DNA of 64,000 bases from Paenibacillus kyungheensis (GCF_028606985.1 NZ_CP117416.1:5147001-5211000), one strand, 5' to 3'. Shown: positions 1 through 8,566, numbered from the stretch's first letter. Numbers and translations are program-made. The notes: a model not told the origin generated them from the letters alone.

Positions 1-500
1 ATCCAATCCCAGCCTGTCGCTCCACTTCCACCGATCGCATTACTGTAAGATGGCTTGGCATGAAATGGCTCGTTGACTACATCAACAAAAGCAGATTTCG
101 AATACTTCTGACCTGCTAACTGTATCCATTGGGTTACTTCTGCTTTTTGCTCTGCCGCAGATAGACCACTTACCCATCCAGGTTCTTGACTTCCCCAGAC
201 TAAAGTATGGAATTTGAAAGGGTAGCCTTTACTTTGCGCATAATTGTACGCCATATCGGCTTGTCCCCAGTTCATCGAATTGCGATTGCCTTCAACGGCT
301 CCCCATTTGGTCGAATTTTCCGGTGTCACTTGATTCCAGTAGTTACCGTAACTTGCGGGAACATTCCCAGCAATAATATTACCTAAAAACTTACTTCCAC
401 TGGTTAGACTCGCATAGCTGTACTCTGCAAAAGTAGATGTACATAATACCCCTGTTAATGCGACCGTTCCAATCACTTTCCATAGGCTTGATTTTGACAT
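1..500 (-). CDS. Secreted GH10 endo-1,4-beta-xylanase (5' part, cut by window edge)
   Basis: The first 166 codons are in the window and the C-terminus lies beyond base 1. The start ATG at 500 follows a perfect AGGAGG seven bases upstream. A signal peptide (MSKSSLWKVIGTVALTGVL..., cleaved near residue 25-30) points to secretion. The mature part reads as the front of a GH10 TIM barrel: KFLGNIIAG, the VTPENSTKWG substrate-binding block, the HTLVWGSQ histidine segment, and FVDVVNEP, whose Glu is the family's acid/base catalyst. The enzyme would cut internal xylan bonds outside the cell. A cre-like palindrome upstream (571-580) suggests CcpA control. GH10 assignment is confident; the modules after the catalytic domain cannot be seen. 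Confidence 0.93.
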   Translation of the reverse strand, partial: MSKSSLWKVIGTVALTGVLCTSTFAEYSYASLTSGSKFLGNIIAGNVPASYGNYWNQVTPENSTKWGAVEGNRNSMNWGQADMAYNYAQSKGYPFKFHTLVWGSQEPGWVSGLSAAEQKAEVTQWIQLAGQKYSKSAFVDVVNEPFHAKPSYSNAIGGSGATGWDW

Positions 501-567
501 CTCATTTCCTCCTCTGGATAAATAGATGGACTGCGTATGTTTCGATATCGAACATTACCAAAATATG

Positions 568-583
568 AGATAAGCGCTTACAT
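568..583. promoter_or_regulatory. cre-like CcpA site upstream of xylanase
   Basis: TAAGCGCTTA (571-580) is a perfect 10-bp palindrome inside GATAAGCGCTTACATT. One half (CGCTTACAT) matches the cre consensus WTGNAARCGNWWNCAW and the other half deviates. It lies 70 bp upstream of the xylanase start. Similar sites precede other glycanase genes in this window. Carbon catabolite repression is inferred. Confidence 0.55.
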
Positions 584-662
584 TTGTAAGTTTAACAACT
601 TATCTTCATTTTTTCGCTATAAACATAAGGAAATAATAGAATATGCTATATAACCACATAAC

Positions 663-694
663 AAAAAAAGAGAAAGCACTGTATATGCTTTCCC
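663..694 (-). terminator. Rho-independent terminator of the SDR gene
   Basis: On the minus strand a 9-bp stem (GGGAAAGCA / TGCTTTCTC, one G-U pair) with a 7-base loop is followed by CTTTTTTT. It starts 18 bases after the stop of the SDR gene. Confidence 0.85.
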
Positions 695-711
695 TTTAAT
701 GAAATAAAATT

Positions 712-1728
712 TTAAGAACGAACAGATTGAACCGCATTTTCCAAAGCTGTAATCACTTTATCGCACCATGTATCAAATTCAGGATCTTCTTTTTGCAATT
801 CAGGATGATTCAGGATATGATTCACTACCTGCTTCACTCCTTGATCGAAGCGAGTCGTAGCTACAAAGTCAGGTACTAGCCGTTTAAGCTTACTATTGTC
901 AAATACAACCGAATTGGCTTTGTCTCCAAGCAGACTTCCACGATAATCTTCTGTACTGCAAGCATCCAAAAATGTAGAAGAGACATAGACTGCATTCAGC
1001 TTCACACCAAGCGCATCTGCCACTGCTCCATAAATCTGATTCCAGGTCAGCGATTCATCTGATGTGATCTGTACCGCTTCTCCAATCGCTTGAATATTAC
1101 CCATCAACCCGATAAATCCTTTGGCAAAATCAGTATTATGAGTCATCGTCCACAACGATGTACCGTCTCCATGAATAATTACCGGTTTATTTTCTAGCAT
1201 CCGCTTGGCGACTTGCCAGCTTCCTTCACTACCATGTACACCCATAGGAATCGAACGTTCATCATACGTATGGCTTGGACGTATAATCGTGACCGGGAAA
1301 TGGTGTTCACGATACATTTTCATCAAATAATCTTCACAATCGATTTTGTTACGTGAATATTTCCAATAGGGATTGGATAAAGGAGTGCCTTCATTAATGC
1401 GATAATCCGCAGGTGGGGACTGGTACGCAGAAGCGGAGCTGATAAAGATAAATTGCTTTGTTTTACCTGCAAATAGTCGATAATCTCGTTCCAACTGAGA
1501 AGGTTCAAATGCAATAAAATCAGCAACAACATCAAATTCTAGATCTGCAATCAATGCTGCTACTTGCTGTTCATTATTAATATCTGCTTGCAACAGATGT
1601 GCATTAGCAGGTAAATCTTGATTACGATTTCCTCGATTCAGCAGATACAATTCGCAATCAGTGGTTAACAATTGTTGCGTGATCGCCGAACTGATAATCC
1701 CTGTACCTCCAATAAATAGCGCTTTCAT
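712..1728 (-). CDS. NAD-dependent epimerase/dehydratase (extended SDR)
   Basis: A 338-residue extended short-chain dehydrogenase/reductase. The N-terminal Rossmann motif GGTGIISSAI binds NAD(P), SSASAYQSP supplies the catalytic Ser region, and YSRNK (about residue 124) is the YxxxK active site. The length and RPSHTYDERS block resemble nucleotide-sugar epimerases, but the substrate cannot be told. The start ATG at 1728 follows GGAGGT. The gene is monocistronic with its own terminator and lies between the xylanase and a divergent lipid kinase. It could be a sugar epimerase or a distant reductase; only the family is sure. Confidence 0.85.
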   Translation of the reverse strand: MKALFIGGTGIISSAITQQLLTTDCELYLLNRGNRNQDLPANAHLLQADINNEQQVAALIADLEFDVVADFIAFEPSQLERDYRLFAGKTKQFIFISSASAYQSPPADYRINEGTPLSNPYWKYSRNKIDCEDYLMKMYREHHFPVTIIRPSHTYDERSIPMGVHGSEGSWQVAKRMLENKPVIIHGDGTSLWTMTHNTDFAKGFIGLMGNIQAIGEAVQITSDESLTWNQIYGAVADALGVKLNAVYVSSTFLDACSTEDYRGSLLGDKANSVVFDNSKLKRLVPDFVATTRFDQGVKQVVNHILNHPELQKEDPEFDTWCDKVITALENAVQSVRS

Positions 1729-1986
1729 AAATACACCTCCGTTGCAAAATAGCCAAGCTTTTGAGCAATAATCTGAAATCTCCTATACGATACCATTTCT
1801 AGAGGAAGCAAACAAATGATAAAGGAAGGACTTTTATTATTATATTTTTCAATAATTTAGGCGAAAAGGTAATATTCTTGTATCATCACTGCTATTTTGG
1901 GTAATGGTAATTGATGTCGAATTCATTTCCAACTTTTCAAAATTGCTTACATGCACTTATATAAATTGTAGAGGGGAATTCATCTC

Positions 1987-2874
1987 ATGAAGGCAACGAT
2001 CATTATTAATCCATCTTCAGGTAAAGAACAAGCCTTAGAATATGTCAAAAAAGCAGAAGATATTCTCAGCGAACAAGGATACCATGTCACAGTCAACGAG
2101 ACTGCCAAAGAATTAGATGCTACTCAATTCTGCACAGACGCTTGTAAAGAGTGTCATGATCTGGTCGTATCGATTGGTGGAGATGGTACTCTGCACGAGA
2201 CGATTAATGGATTGATGGATCAAGACTATCGTCCGAAATTAGCGGTTATTCCACTTGGAACAGTCAATGATTTTGCACGTGCTCTTCAGATTCCATTGAA
2301 CCCTGATCAAGCGATAGAGACACTGCGATCTTCTCATGTCAAAAATGTAGATATGGGTAAATTAAATGATCAATTATTTGCCAATGTGATCGCTGCTGGT
2401 TCTCTGGCAGAAGCATTATCGTCTGTTCCTTCTGAAGACAAATCCAAATTAGGCGCATTTGCTTATTTTAGAGATGGGATGAAAGAATTGATGAGCAATT
2501 CGGCTTCTCCTTTAAAAATCGAACACGACGGCGAAATTTGGGAAGGGGAAGCTCCTCTTTTTCTAGCGGCACTTACCAACTCGGTTGGAGGATTCGAAAG
2601 TATGGTTCCTGATGCTGAAGTAGATGACGGTTTATTACACTGCTTTATTATGACGAACCTGAATATGTTCAATACATTAACCGCAGGATTATCGTTATTG
2701 CTTGGCAATCTAAAAGAACACAAAGATGTTATTTATTTTACTGCCAAGCATGTTAAAGTCAGTTCAACCGATCCTGTCAAAACCAATGTAGATGGCGAAG
2801 AAGGCCCTCCTTTACCTGTGGATCTGCGGATTATTCCCGGTCATATTCGTGTAGTTGTACCTGAAGAATCGTAA
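1987..2874 (+). CDS. YegS/Rv2252/BmrU-type lipid (diacylglycerol) kinase
   Basis: A 295-residue DAGK-catalytic-domain protein that transfers phosphate from ATP to a membrane lipid such as diacylglycerol. Visible hallmarks are INPSSGK near the N-terminus, the nucleotide-binding VSIGGDGTLHE (about residues 61-71), and PLGTVNDFAR, the conserved GT.NDFAR block. Length fits the BmrU/DgkB class (290-310). There is no signal peptide, as expected for a cytosolic, membrane-associated kinase. The start is supported by GAGGGG ten bases upstream. It is transcribed alone, divergent from the SDR gene, and ends in a strong hairpin. Confidence 0.9.
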   Translation: MKATIIINPSSGKEQALEYVKKAEDILSEQGYHVTVNETAKELDATQFCTDACKECHDLVVSIGGDGTLHETINGLMDQDYRPKLAVIPLGTVNDFARALQIPLNPDQAIETLRSSHVKNVDMGKLNDQLFANVIAAGSLAEALSSVPSEDKSKLGAFAYFRDGMKELMSNSASPLKIEHDGEIWEGEAPLFLAALTNSVGGFESMVPDAEVDDGLLHCFIMTNLNMFNTLTAGLSLLLGNLKEHKDVIYFTAKHVKVSSTDPVKTNVDGEEGPPLPVDLRIIPGHIRVVVPEES

Positions 2875-2934
2875 AAGATAAACGATAGGCAAACGTTAGA
2901 TGTCTATATCATTTCTGTATTCATCGCTATATTC

Positions 2935-2977
2935 AAAAAAACACCGACGACATATTTTGTGTCATCGGTGTTTTTTG
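2935..2977. terminator. Rho-independent terminator (bidirectional)
   Basis: ACACCGA...TCGGTGT stem, extended by GACA/TGTC after one mismatch, flanked by A7 on the left and T6 on the right. It can end the lipid kinase (+) and the repeat-rich gene (-). Confidence 0.85.
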
Positions 2978-3031
2978 ATTGATCTTATTTTGGAGATATT
3001 TATCTGATCTATTTGGGTAATTGATGTGTGA

Positions 3032-3643
3032 TTAAAGAGGTCTATTAGTGTCACGTGGATCATGACGTCGTCCTCGAAGACCTAACAATCCAAGAAGACC
3101 TAACAACCCGAGCCATCCCCAATCCATATCATTATCGTCATCATCCATATCGGTAGTCATCGGTGCATCATTTCCAGAAGTTGTTGTAGCCACACCAGTT
3201 GCTCCAGTAGAAGTTGTTCCTGTTGTTCCTGTCGTACTCGTTTCTGTTGTATCGGTACCTGTTACGCCAGTGGAGTCTGTTCCGGTCGTTCCTGTGGCAT
3301 CCGTTCCTGTTACTCCAGTAGAATCTGTTCCGGTCGCATCCGTTCCTGTTACGCCAGTAGAGTCTGTTCCGGTCGTTCCCGTTGCATCCGTTCCTGTTAC
3401 GCCAGTAGAATCTGTTCCGGTCGTTCCTGTAGCATCCGTTCCTGTTACTCCAGTAGAATCTGTTCCTGTTGTTCCCGTTGCATCCGTTCCTGTTACTCCG
3501 GTAGAGTCTGTTCCTGTGCTACTTGTAGTACCTGTGCTTCCTGTTGTTCCAGTAGTTCCTGTTGTCGAAGCGAATGTCGGCGTTGCCCCAACGGTCAATA
3601 CGATTAATAATGAGAGAAAAGTAGTCTGAAATTTTTTCTTCAT
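3032..3643 (-). CDS. Repeat-rich secreted protein with WGxxGxxG C-terminal segment
   Basis: A 203-residue secreted protein of unknown role. After a signal peptide (cleavage near TFA-ST, residue 26) comes a Thr/Gly/Ser/Asp-rich region with six copies of GTDSTGVTGTD. Most copies lie in a 16-residue unit; the fourth lacks three residues. The tail carries an acidic DDDDNDMD patch, then WGWLGLLGLLGLLGLRGRR, a WGxxGxxG-CTERM-like hydrophobic segment followed by arginines, resembling a sorting or anchoring signal. The start has AAGGAGA upstream. The repeats make copy number likely to vary between strains. A cell-envelope location is inferred. Confidence 0.75.
   Translation of the reverse strand: MKKKFQTTFLSLLIVLTVGATPTFASTTGTTGTTGSTGTTSSTGTDSTGVTGTDATGTTGTDSTGVTGTDATGTTGTDSTGVTGTDATGTTGTDSTGVTGTDATGTDSTGVTGTDATGTTGTDSTGVTGTDTTETSTTGTTGTTSTGATGVATTTSGNDAPMTTDMDDDDNDMDWGWLGLLGLLGLLGLRGRRHDPRDTNRPL
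3250..3515 (-). repeat. In-frame tandem repeat, about 48-bp unit, six copies
   Basis: The repeats encode GTDSTGVTGTD-A/T-T with or without GTT. Copies differ mainly at synonymous third positions, so the peptide is more conserved than the DNA. One copy is 9 bp shorter, as expected from slippage or recombination within the array. Confidence 0.85.
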
Positions 3644-3768
3644 GATGTCATAATCTCCTTGAATTAATGTATTTTGATGTTAGGCTATATTAACCGTTAG
3701 TTTACTATTCAAACACTATTTTTTACATTTTTATGAATAAATTGTATAAATGTAGTGGAATAATCTTA

Positions 3769-4311
3769 CTACTTCAAGGATGTAGATTTTTCTTGTAGTC
3801 TACGATTTTGGGCATTAAGACGAGTAATCCCGTACAAAAATAGTGCGAAAATCAACAGATAAACGACCAAAATCGTCGTGCGAATTTGCCACATCGGTTG
3901 TAACATCATATTCATAATTAGAATAGGTATTAATACTAGACCTACCGTAAGCAATGTTGTTTTGATTCGATTGTTACGCTGAACTATTGAGTCCACATCT
4001 GAATAAATTTCTGGACGTTGCTCTGGATGATCTGCTAGATAGGATTTACGCCATAAATACCAATTATTTTTCGCATACATCTGTTCCCAGCCTGCATCTT
4101 CATACAACTGCTTATAATCCTCATCTACGTCATGCTGATAATCAAATACATATCGCATTGTGCGTGGAGAACCTTTTGCAAATTGAAATCTCAGCAATTT
4201 ACTTTTTACTTGGACTAAATGCCAGCCTTGTATTTCCTGTGCTTCGATCCACCGCTCTATTTTTTCAGATTCCCAACTCCACCACCAACGGAATACATTC
4301 TTGTTACTCAT
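3769..4311 (-). CDS. DUF2812 domain membrane protein
   Basis: A 180-residue protein. The N-terminal soluble half carries the DUF2812 pattern (FRWWWSWESEKIERWIEAQEIQGWHL, RYVFDYQ, YEDAGWEQMYAKNNWYLWR), and two transmembrane helices follow at roughly residues 118-137 and 145-163. Function is unknown. It is the second gene of a two-gene operon: its ATG overlaps the end of the upstream PadR gene by 8 bp, implying translational coupling. DUF2812 genes are commonly controlled by an adjacent PadR repressor, and the two palindromes upstream fit that. Confidence 0.85.
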   Translation of the reverse strand: MSNKNVFRWWWSWESEKIERWIEAQEIQGWHLVQVKSKLLRFQFAKGSPRTMRYVFDYQHDVDEDYKQLYEDAGWEQMYAKNNWYLWRKSYLADHPEQRPEIYSDVDSIVQRNNRIKTTLLTVGLVLIPILIMNMMLQPMWQIRTTILVVYLLIFALFLYGITRLNAQNRRLQEKSTSLK

Positions 4312-4630
4312 TGTTATTCCCCTCCATTTGGATAGCGTTATGATATAATTCGCTAATTCGTGCGATTTCTTGCTGAAGCAAACTTTTGCCCAAATCTGTG
4401 GCTATATAAGACTTACGTCGATTTTCTTCACCTACTACCTCAATCAGCCCATCCTTTTCCATTCGAGATAGACTGCCATAAATAGTTCCTGCACCAAGCT
4501 TAATCCGACCTTTAGTTAACTTCTCTACATCCTGCATAATGCCGTAACCGTAACGAACTTTCTGCAAAGTTAGTAGAATATAAAAGGCAGTCTCTGTCAT
4601 TGGTAGGTAACTGCTTATTTTTTTGTTCAT
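4304..4630 (-). CDS. PadR-family transcriptional repressor
   Basis: A winged-helix regulator of about 108 residues: LPMTETAFYILLTLQ...YGYGIMQDVEKLTKGRIKLGAGTIYGSLSRMEKDGLI is the PadR DNA-binding domain. The ATG at 4630 is preferred because GGAGG lies five bases upstream; an in-frame GTG at 4642 would put that motif inside the gene. It is short, with little beyond the wing, typical of the DUF2812-linked subgroup. It probably represses its own operon through the two tandem palindromes at 4654-4713. The effector is unknown. Confidence 0.9.
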   Translation of the reverse strand: MNKKISSYLPMTETAFYILLTLQKVRYGYGIMQDVEKLTKGRIKLGAGTIYGSLSRMEKDGLIEVVGEENRRKSYIATDLGKSLLQQEIARISELYHNAIQMEGNNNE

Positions 4631-4653
4631 AAATTCCTCCACTTTTCTACCCC

Positions 4654-4678
4654 AACTATATCGTACCTCGATATAGTT
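4654..4678. promoter_or_regulatory. PadR operator 1 (perfect inverted repeat)
   Basis: AACTATATCG - TACCT - CGATATAGTT: perfect 10-bp arms with a 5-bp spacer, 24 bp upstream of the PadR start. It shares the half-site ACTATATC with operator 2. Confidence 0.75.
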
Positions 4679-4686
4679 TAATGCAG

Positions 4687-4713
4687 TTACTATATCACGC
4701 CACGATATAGTAA
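4687..4713. promoter_or_regulatory. PadR operator 2 (perfect inverted repeat)
   Basis: TTACTATATC - ACGCCAC - GATATAGTAA: perfect 10-bp arms with a 7-bp spacer. Its centre is 34 bp (about three helical turns) from operator 1, so two PadR dimers could sit on one face of the DNA. Confidence 0.7.
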
Positions 4714-4827
4714 TTCAATAGTAAACTCCATCATTGAGAAAATATACAAAAGCTTATGGGTGCTAGTTTTTACATTCTTCTGTGTTATAAAGCTCACTAC
4801 TCAATACTTTTATTTGATTAGTCTCAT

Positions 4828-4876
4828 AAAAAAATCCACAGTCTAAACCTGTAATATACAAGTCTACATTGTGGAT
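4828..4876 (-). terminator. Terminator-like hairpin
   Basis: On the minus strand an ATCCACA / TGTGGAT stem with a long, partly self-pairing loop is followed by TTTTTT. It lies 50 bases past the stop of the 4925-5479 gene. Confidence 0.65.
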
Positions 4877-4924
4877 GCTTACTTTTATTTATTCTTATTT
4901 ATTGTTGTACAGACTATATGAGAA

Positions 4925-5479
4925 TTAGCGACTTTCTTCAGACTTCACTGCATACTCACTTAACTTGCCTTCATAGATCAATTGCAATCGGTCACTTTGG
5001 CGAAAGTCGTCTGGAGTAACAAGTGCAGGAAGCTTGTTCCAGATTTTGATACCAGAACGTTGCAATATTTCAGCGACAAATTGAGAGCAAAAATAAGAAT
5101 TACTGAACTCGACAGGTTCTTTGAGCGTGATGCTGATTACACCTAGAATATTGTATAAATATTTCTGATGCTTACGGATAAACAGTTGCAACACCCGTTG
5201 CATTTTCTCTACTTCACGCTCGGTAACTTGAAGTTCATAGATCACACAAGTGGTATTCGGATATTTGCTATATGTACCTGTTTTAATATCTTCTTTCACA
5301 AAACCACCATTCAGCGGATTGCTCGGATGCTTCCGTCCAAAGCTATACAACTCCGATAATTCACGGTCAAACGAAATCGAAGCATGATTGTACGGTGCTT
5401 TCGTATAAGTCTGAATCATTTTGGTAAATAACGTTCCTGTATTGGTCAATAAAATAAAAACTGATCGCTCTGCCGCCAT
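4925..5479 (-). CDS. Permuted papain-like (YiiX/NlpC-P60-type) protein
   Basis: About 184 residues. A histidine in APYNHASISF near the N-terminus and a cysteine in NSYFCSQFVAEIL near the C-terminus give the His-then-Cys order of circularly permuted papain-like hydrolases (YiiX/NlpC-P60/LRAT superfamily). It has no signal peptide, so it may act in the cytosol; the substrate is unknown. The start is uncertain: ATG at 5479 or GTG at 5482 sit 10 or 7 bases after AAGGGG, while a TTG at 5500 has a worse-spaced AAAGGTG. It is monocistronic and divergent from the CdsA-like gene. The family call is by motif order only. Confidence 0.65.
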   Translation of the reverse strand: MAAERSVFILLTNTGTLFTKMIQTYTKAPYNHASISFDRELSELYSFGRKHPSNPLNGGFVKEDIKTGTYSKYPNTTCVIYELQVTEREVEKMQRVLQLFIRKHQKYLYNILGVISITLKEPVEFSNSYFCSQFVAEILQRSGIKIWNKLPALVTPDDFRQSDRLQLIYEGKLSEYAVKSEESR

Positions 5480-5575
5480 CACAACATTTCCCCTTATCAA
5501 TTCACCTTTATTCCTTCATAATAGCATATGATCCCTTTTATGGAATCCTAATTCAAGGTAAGTTGGTGCCGATTT

Positions 5576-6490
5576 ATGAATAGTTCGCTAATAACATTAA
5601 TCCTTATTTTTATTGCTTTACTTGTTATCCATTTTATTTACATTATCGTCAGTAAAATTCAAAAAAATCAAGATTATAGTGTGATTGGATTACGAATCAA
5701 AACGTGGTGGGGAATGTTCTTTATTTTCTGTCTGGCTACGCTATTTAATCCAATTGTATCGCTATTGTCGCTGATGGTTCTGACCTTTTTTGCACTAAAA
5801 GAGTACTTTTCGATGATCCGTTCACGCAAAGCCGATCGGCGTTTATTTTTATGGGCGTATCTAGCCATTCCGATTCAATTTTATTGGATCTATATCGGTT
5901 GGTACGGCATGTTTATCGTATTTATCCCGATCTATGTGTTTTTGCTGTTACCATTGCCACGCTTAATTAACAAAGGCACCGGTGGATTTCTACGGAGTGT
6001 TAGTTCAACCCAATGGGGATTGATGCTAATGGTATTCGGACTCAGTCATCTCGCTTATTTTCCATTTGCGACGGCTCAATATGGAGGAAGATTGGTATTA
6101 TTTCTGGTGTTACTTACCCAGCTTAATGACGTCGTGCATTATGTCGCCTCTATGTATATCGGGAAACGCAAAATTGTACCGACATCCAATGCCAGCTTAA
6201 CTTGGGAAGGATTCGCGTGTGCTTTTGTAGTGACGGCTGTGACTTCTTACTTTGTAGCTCCTGTGCTTACACCACTCGGTGCTAACTTTGGTCTGGTCAC
6301 CGGGATGCTGATTAGTTTGAGTGGCTTTTTCGGTAGTCTAACCGTTTCTGTACTCAAACGAGATCTGCTCATAGGCGAAGATCAGAAAGTAGATAATGAA
6401 AAACAAAGTTATCTCAGCCGTATCGACAGCTTAACGTATACTGCTCCTGTCTTTTTCCATGTAGTACGTTATGTGATGGACTTTATGTAA
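5576..6490 (+). CDS. CdsA-like phosphatidate cytidylyltransferase family protein
   Basis: A 304-residue polytopic membrane protein with about seven helices. The C-terminal part matches the CDP-diglyceride synthetase region: LTQLNDVVHYVASMYIGKRKIVP, SLSGFFGSLTVSVLKRDL and SYLSRIDSLTYTAPVFFH, the last being the family's D-R-x-D-S-like block. Such enzymes make CDP-diacylglycerol from phosphatidate and CTP. The length and looser signature resemble the YnbB-type paralogues rather than housekeeping CdsA, so the exact substrate is open. The ATG lies 97 bp from the divergent papain-like gene. Confidence 0.8.
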   Translation: MNSSLITLILIFIALLVIHFIYIIVSKIQKNQDYSVIGLRIKTWWGMFFIFCLATLFNPIVSLLSLMVLTFFALKEYFSMIRSRKADRRLFLWAYLAIPIQFYWIYIGWYGMFIVFIPIYVFLLLPLPRLINKGTGGFLRSVSSTQWGLMLMVFGLSHLAYFPFATAQYGGRLVLFLVLLTQLNDVVHYVASMYIGKRKIVPTSNASLTWEGFACAFVVTAVTSYFVAPVLTPLGANFGLVTGMLISLSGFFGSLTVSVLKRDLLIGEDQKVDNEKQSYLSRIDSLTYTAPVFFHVVRYVMDFM

Positions 6491-6520
6491 ATAGCGATTG
6501 TATATCAGAATAGATCAGCA

Positions 6521-6554
6521 AAAAAGCCTCTATCTTTGAAGATGGAGGCTTTTT
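6521..6554. terminator. Bidirectional rho-independent terminator
   Basis: AAAAAAGCCTC...GAGGCTTTTT hairpin between two convergent genes, with A and T runs on either side. Confidence 0.85.
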
Positions 6555-6576
6555 GTAGATAATATATATGATCCAG

Positions 6577-7332
6577 TTAGACTTCTCCCCAGAACACTTC
6601 AGTCTCATAATCGAAAAAGACTACGCCTTCTTGCTGATTCTGCTCAAAAATAACCTTTAATTGCTCCATCATATCGTGATACTTAGGATCATCTGAAGTA
6701 GGCACATAGGAAGAAGATTGTAATCTTCCTGCTAATCCATCGAAATCAAATACCTGCCGATTGCCGAACTTCGCCAGTTCCATCGTATCTTTTTTAAAAA
6801 AAGGTTCTAATTTCTCTGCTGAAATATTTTTATGGTTAACTTTCGTATAATCTGTTCCATAATCACGCAATAATTGCTCATATTGTTCTAAAAATGGAGT
6901 ACCTGTCGTCAATCTGGAATTCCAGACTAATATCACTTTACCTTCAGGTCGCAAAATACGTTTGAACTCAGTTTGAGTAGCTTGCTGATCAAACCAGTGA
7001 AAAGCCTGTGCACAAGTAATATAATCCACCGACTGATCTGCAAGACCTGTCGCTTCTGCCGATCCTGCAATCACTTCAAAGTTAGGCTCTTCTGCTAGCT
7101 TGACTGCTGCGGCTTCACGCATTTCGGTATTTGGCTCCACCCCAATCACATGGTTACCACGTTCCAAAAGCAATTCAGCAAAAATACCTGTACCTGCACC
7201 AATATCTGCAATCTTACTTTCTCGCTCGACACCAATCACATCATACAAATAATCTATAGCGGCTACCGGATAACTAGGACGGTATTTGACATATGAATCT
7301 ACTCGATCTGAAAATCTTTCTTTACTATTCAT
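6577..7332 (-). CDS. Class I SAM-dependent methyltransferase
   Basis: About 251 residues with the Methyltransf_11 pattern: IADIGAGTGIFAELLLERG (motif I, SAM binding), VIGVEPNTEMREAA (acidic residue binding the SAM ribose), AEATGLADQSVDYITCAQAFHWF (motif IV) and LRPEGKVILVWNSR. This is the common YcgJ/UbiE-like small-molecule methyltransferase layout; the substrate is unknown. The ATG at 7332 is preferred over the GTG at 7341 because AGGAG sits only one base from that GTG but ten from the ATG. Monocistronic. Confidence 0.88.
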   Translation of the reverse strand: MNSKERFSDRVDSYVKYRPSYPVAAIDYLYDVIGVERESKIADIGAGTGIFAELLLERGNHVIGVEPNTEMREAAAVKLAEEPNFEVIAGSAEATGLADQSVDYITCAQAFHWFDQQATQTEFKRILRPEGKVILVWNSRLTTGTPFLEQYEQLLRDYGTDYTKVNHKNISAEKLEPFFKKDTMELAKFGNRQVFDFDGLAGRLQSSSYVPTSDDPKYHDMMEQLKVIFEQNQQEGVVFFDYETEVFWGEV

Positions 7333-7580
7333 TGTTATCACGCTCCTATAGTTTCATCTAATAAAACCATGTTTCATTTAAATATTATAAATCAATCTGC
7401 TTTAGATAGCTAGTTCCGGTATGCTGTTATTGTGGCTTTATAATCATGTGATTTACGGTTGAACGCCCTTTTTCTTGATATCACTTTTTTATAGATATAT
7501 TTTCTTGTCGATACGTAGGTTTTCGATATATAGATATACTTTTATCCATTGAGTTATATTCCTTATATGGTCTGATTGCC

Positions 7581-7622
7581 AAAAAAGACGATCCTCTACT
7601 ATATCAGGGATCGTCTTTTTTG
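7581..7622 (-). terminator. Rho-independent terminator
   Basis: AAAAAAGACGATCC...GGATCGTCTTTTTT, an 8-bp GC-containing stem plus A/T flanks, 50 bases downstream of the esterase stop. Confidence 0.85.
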
Positions 7623-7672
7623 TATGATGCTATATTCAATTATGGATGCACGGTAAATTCTATATTCAATTA

Positions 7673-8566
7673 TTAATGTGCCGTAAATGCTTCTTTTAGT
7701 TTATCGCTCATTAGATGCCAGGCATCTTCTGCTACAGCTAGCTCACCGTTATGAGTAAATCCATGTGCGGCTCCTGCATATTGCTTCGCTGTAACCTGCA
7801 CACCTGCTTCTTCCAACTGCTTAGCATAGCCTACAGTTTCTGCTGCCAATGAATCGCGTTCTGCGGTAATAACCAGTGCAGACGGAAGCCCTGTTAAAGA
7901 TGGAGCAAATACAGGTGAAGCTAACGGATTACGTGCATCTTCTGGATTTTCCAAATAACAAGCGTTAAAGATGCGAGAAATATCATTAGGAATCGCTTCA
8001 GGAAATTGTGGCTTTTGCTCAGGATCGGTAGCTAGATCAAGCGGTGCATAATCCAGCACCTGATACACAATATTGAGTTCATCGCCACGCTCTTTGTTCA
8101 ATAGACAGATCGCTGCTGCTAGATTACCACCTGCGCTATGCCCGCCGACTGCTATACGTTTGGCATCTATATGAAGTTCTTCGGCATGTTCCGAAATCCA
8201 TTTCACCACTTCATACGATTGGTAGACTGGAGCTGGAAATTTATGTTCAGGCGCTAATACATAATCCACATTAATAACAATACATTCTGCCCGATCGGCA
8301 ATCACACTACACCACGGATCATCCATTTTGGGATCACCCATCACAAATCCACCACCATGAAAGTTAACGAATACCGGTAACGGATGAGCAACCTCTCGAT
8401 CAGGGATATGCACAGTCACAGGGGCATCGCCATACGTTGTTGGGATGACGTGCTGTTCTTGCTTCACCTGTGGTGTGTAGCTTGGTTGTAATGTAGAGCC
8501 ACTGACATTATTCATCGATGCTTCTCTTACTTTTTTCACCATTGCAAGTTGTTGGTCTTTATCCAT
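7673..8566 (-). CDS. Alpha/beta hydrolase, HSL-type esterase
   Basis: A 297-residue cytosolic esterase of the hormone-sensitive-lipase family. The oxyanion-hole motif HGGGF (about residue 69), GHSAGGNLAA with the nucleophile Ser in GxSxG, a late acidic region (VITAERDSLAAE) and a C-terminal His (AAHGFTHN) make up a complete Ser-Asp-His triad. Such enzymes hydrolyse short-chain acyl esters, for instance acetyl groups from plant polymers or drugs; the substrate is inferred only. The start is supported by GGAGTGAG upstream. Monocistronic with a strong terminator. Confidence 0.9.
   Translation of the reverse strand: MDKDQQLAMVKKVREASMNNVSGSTLQPSYTPQVKQEQHVIPTTYGDAPVTVHIPDREVAHPLPVFVNFHGGGFVMGDPKMDDPWCSVIADRAECIVINVDYVLAPEHKFPAPVYQSYEVVKWISEHAEELHIDAKRIAVGGHSAGGNLAAAICLLNKERGDELNIVYQVLDYAPLDLATDPEQKPQFPEAIPNDISRIFNACYLENPEDARNPLASPVFAPSLTGLPSALVITAERDSLAAETVGYAKQLEEAGVQVTAKQYAGAAHGFTHNGELAVAEDAWHLMSDKLKEAFTAH

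Noticed and set aside
3046-3062. GTCACGTGGATC as parS
   Set aside because: Only the CACGTG core fits; the outer positions do not match.
3270-3629. 119-residue plus-strand ORF rich in Val-Pro-Val
   Set aside because: It is the antisense reading of the tandem repeats in the minus-strand surface protein gene; it has no ribosome site and its repetitiveness follows from the repeats.
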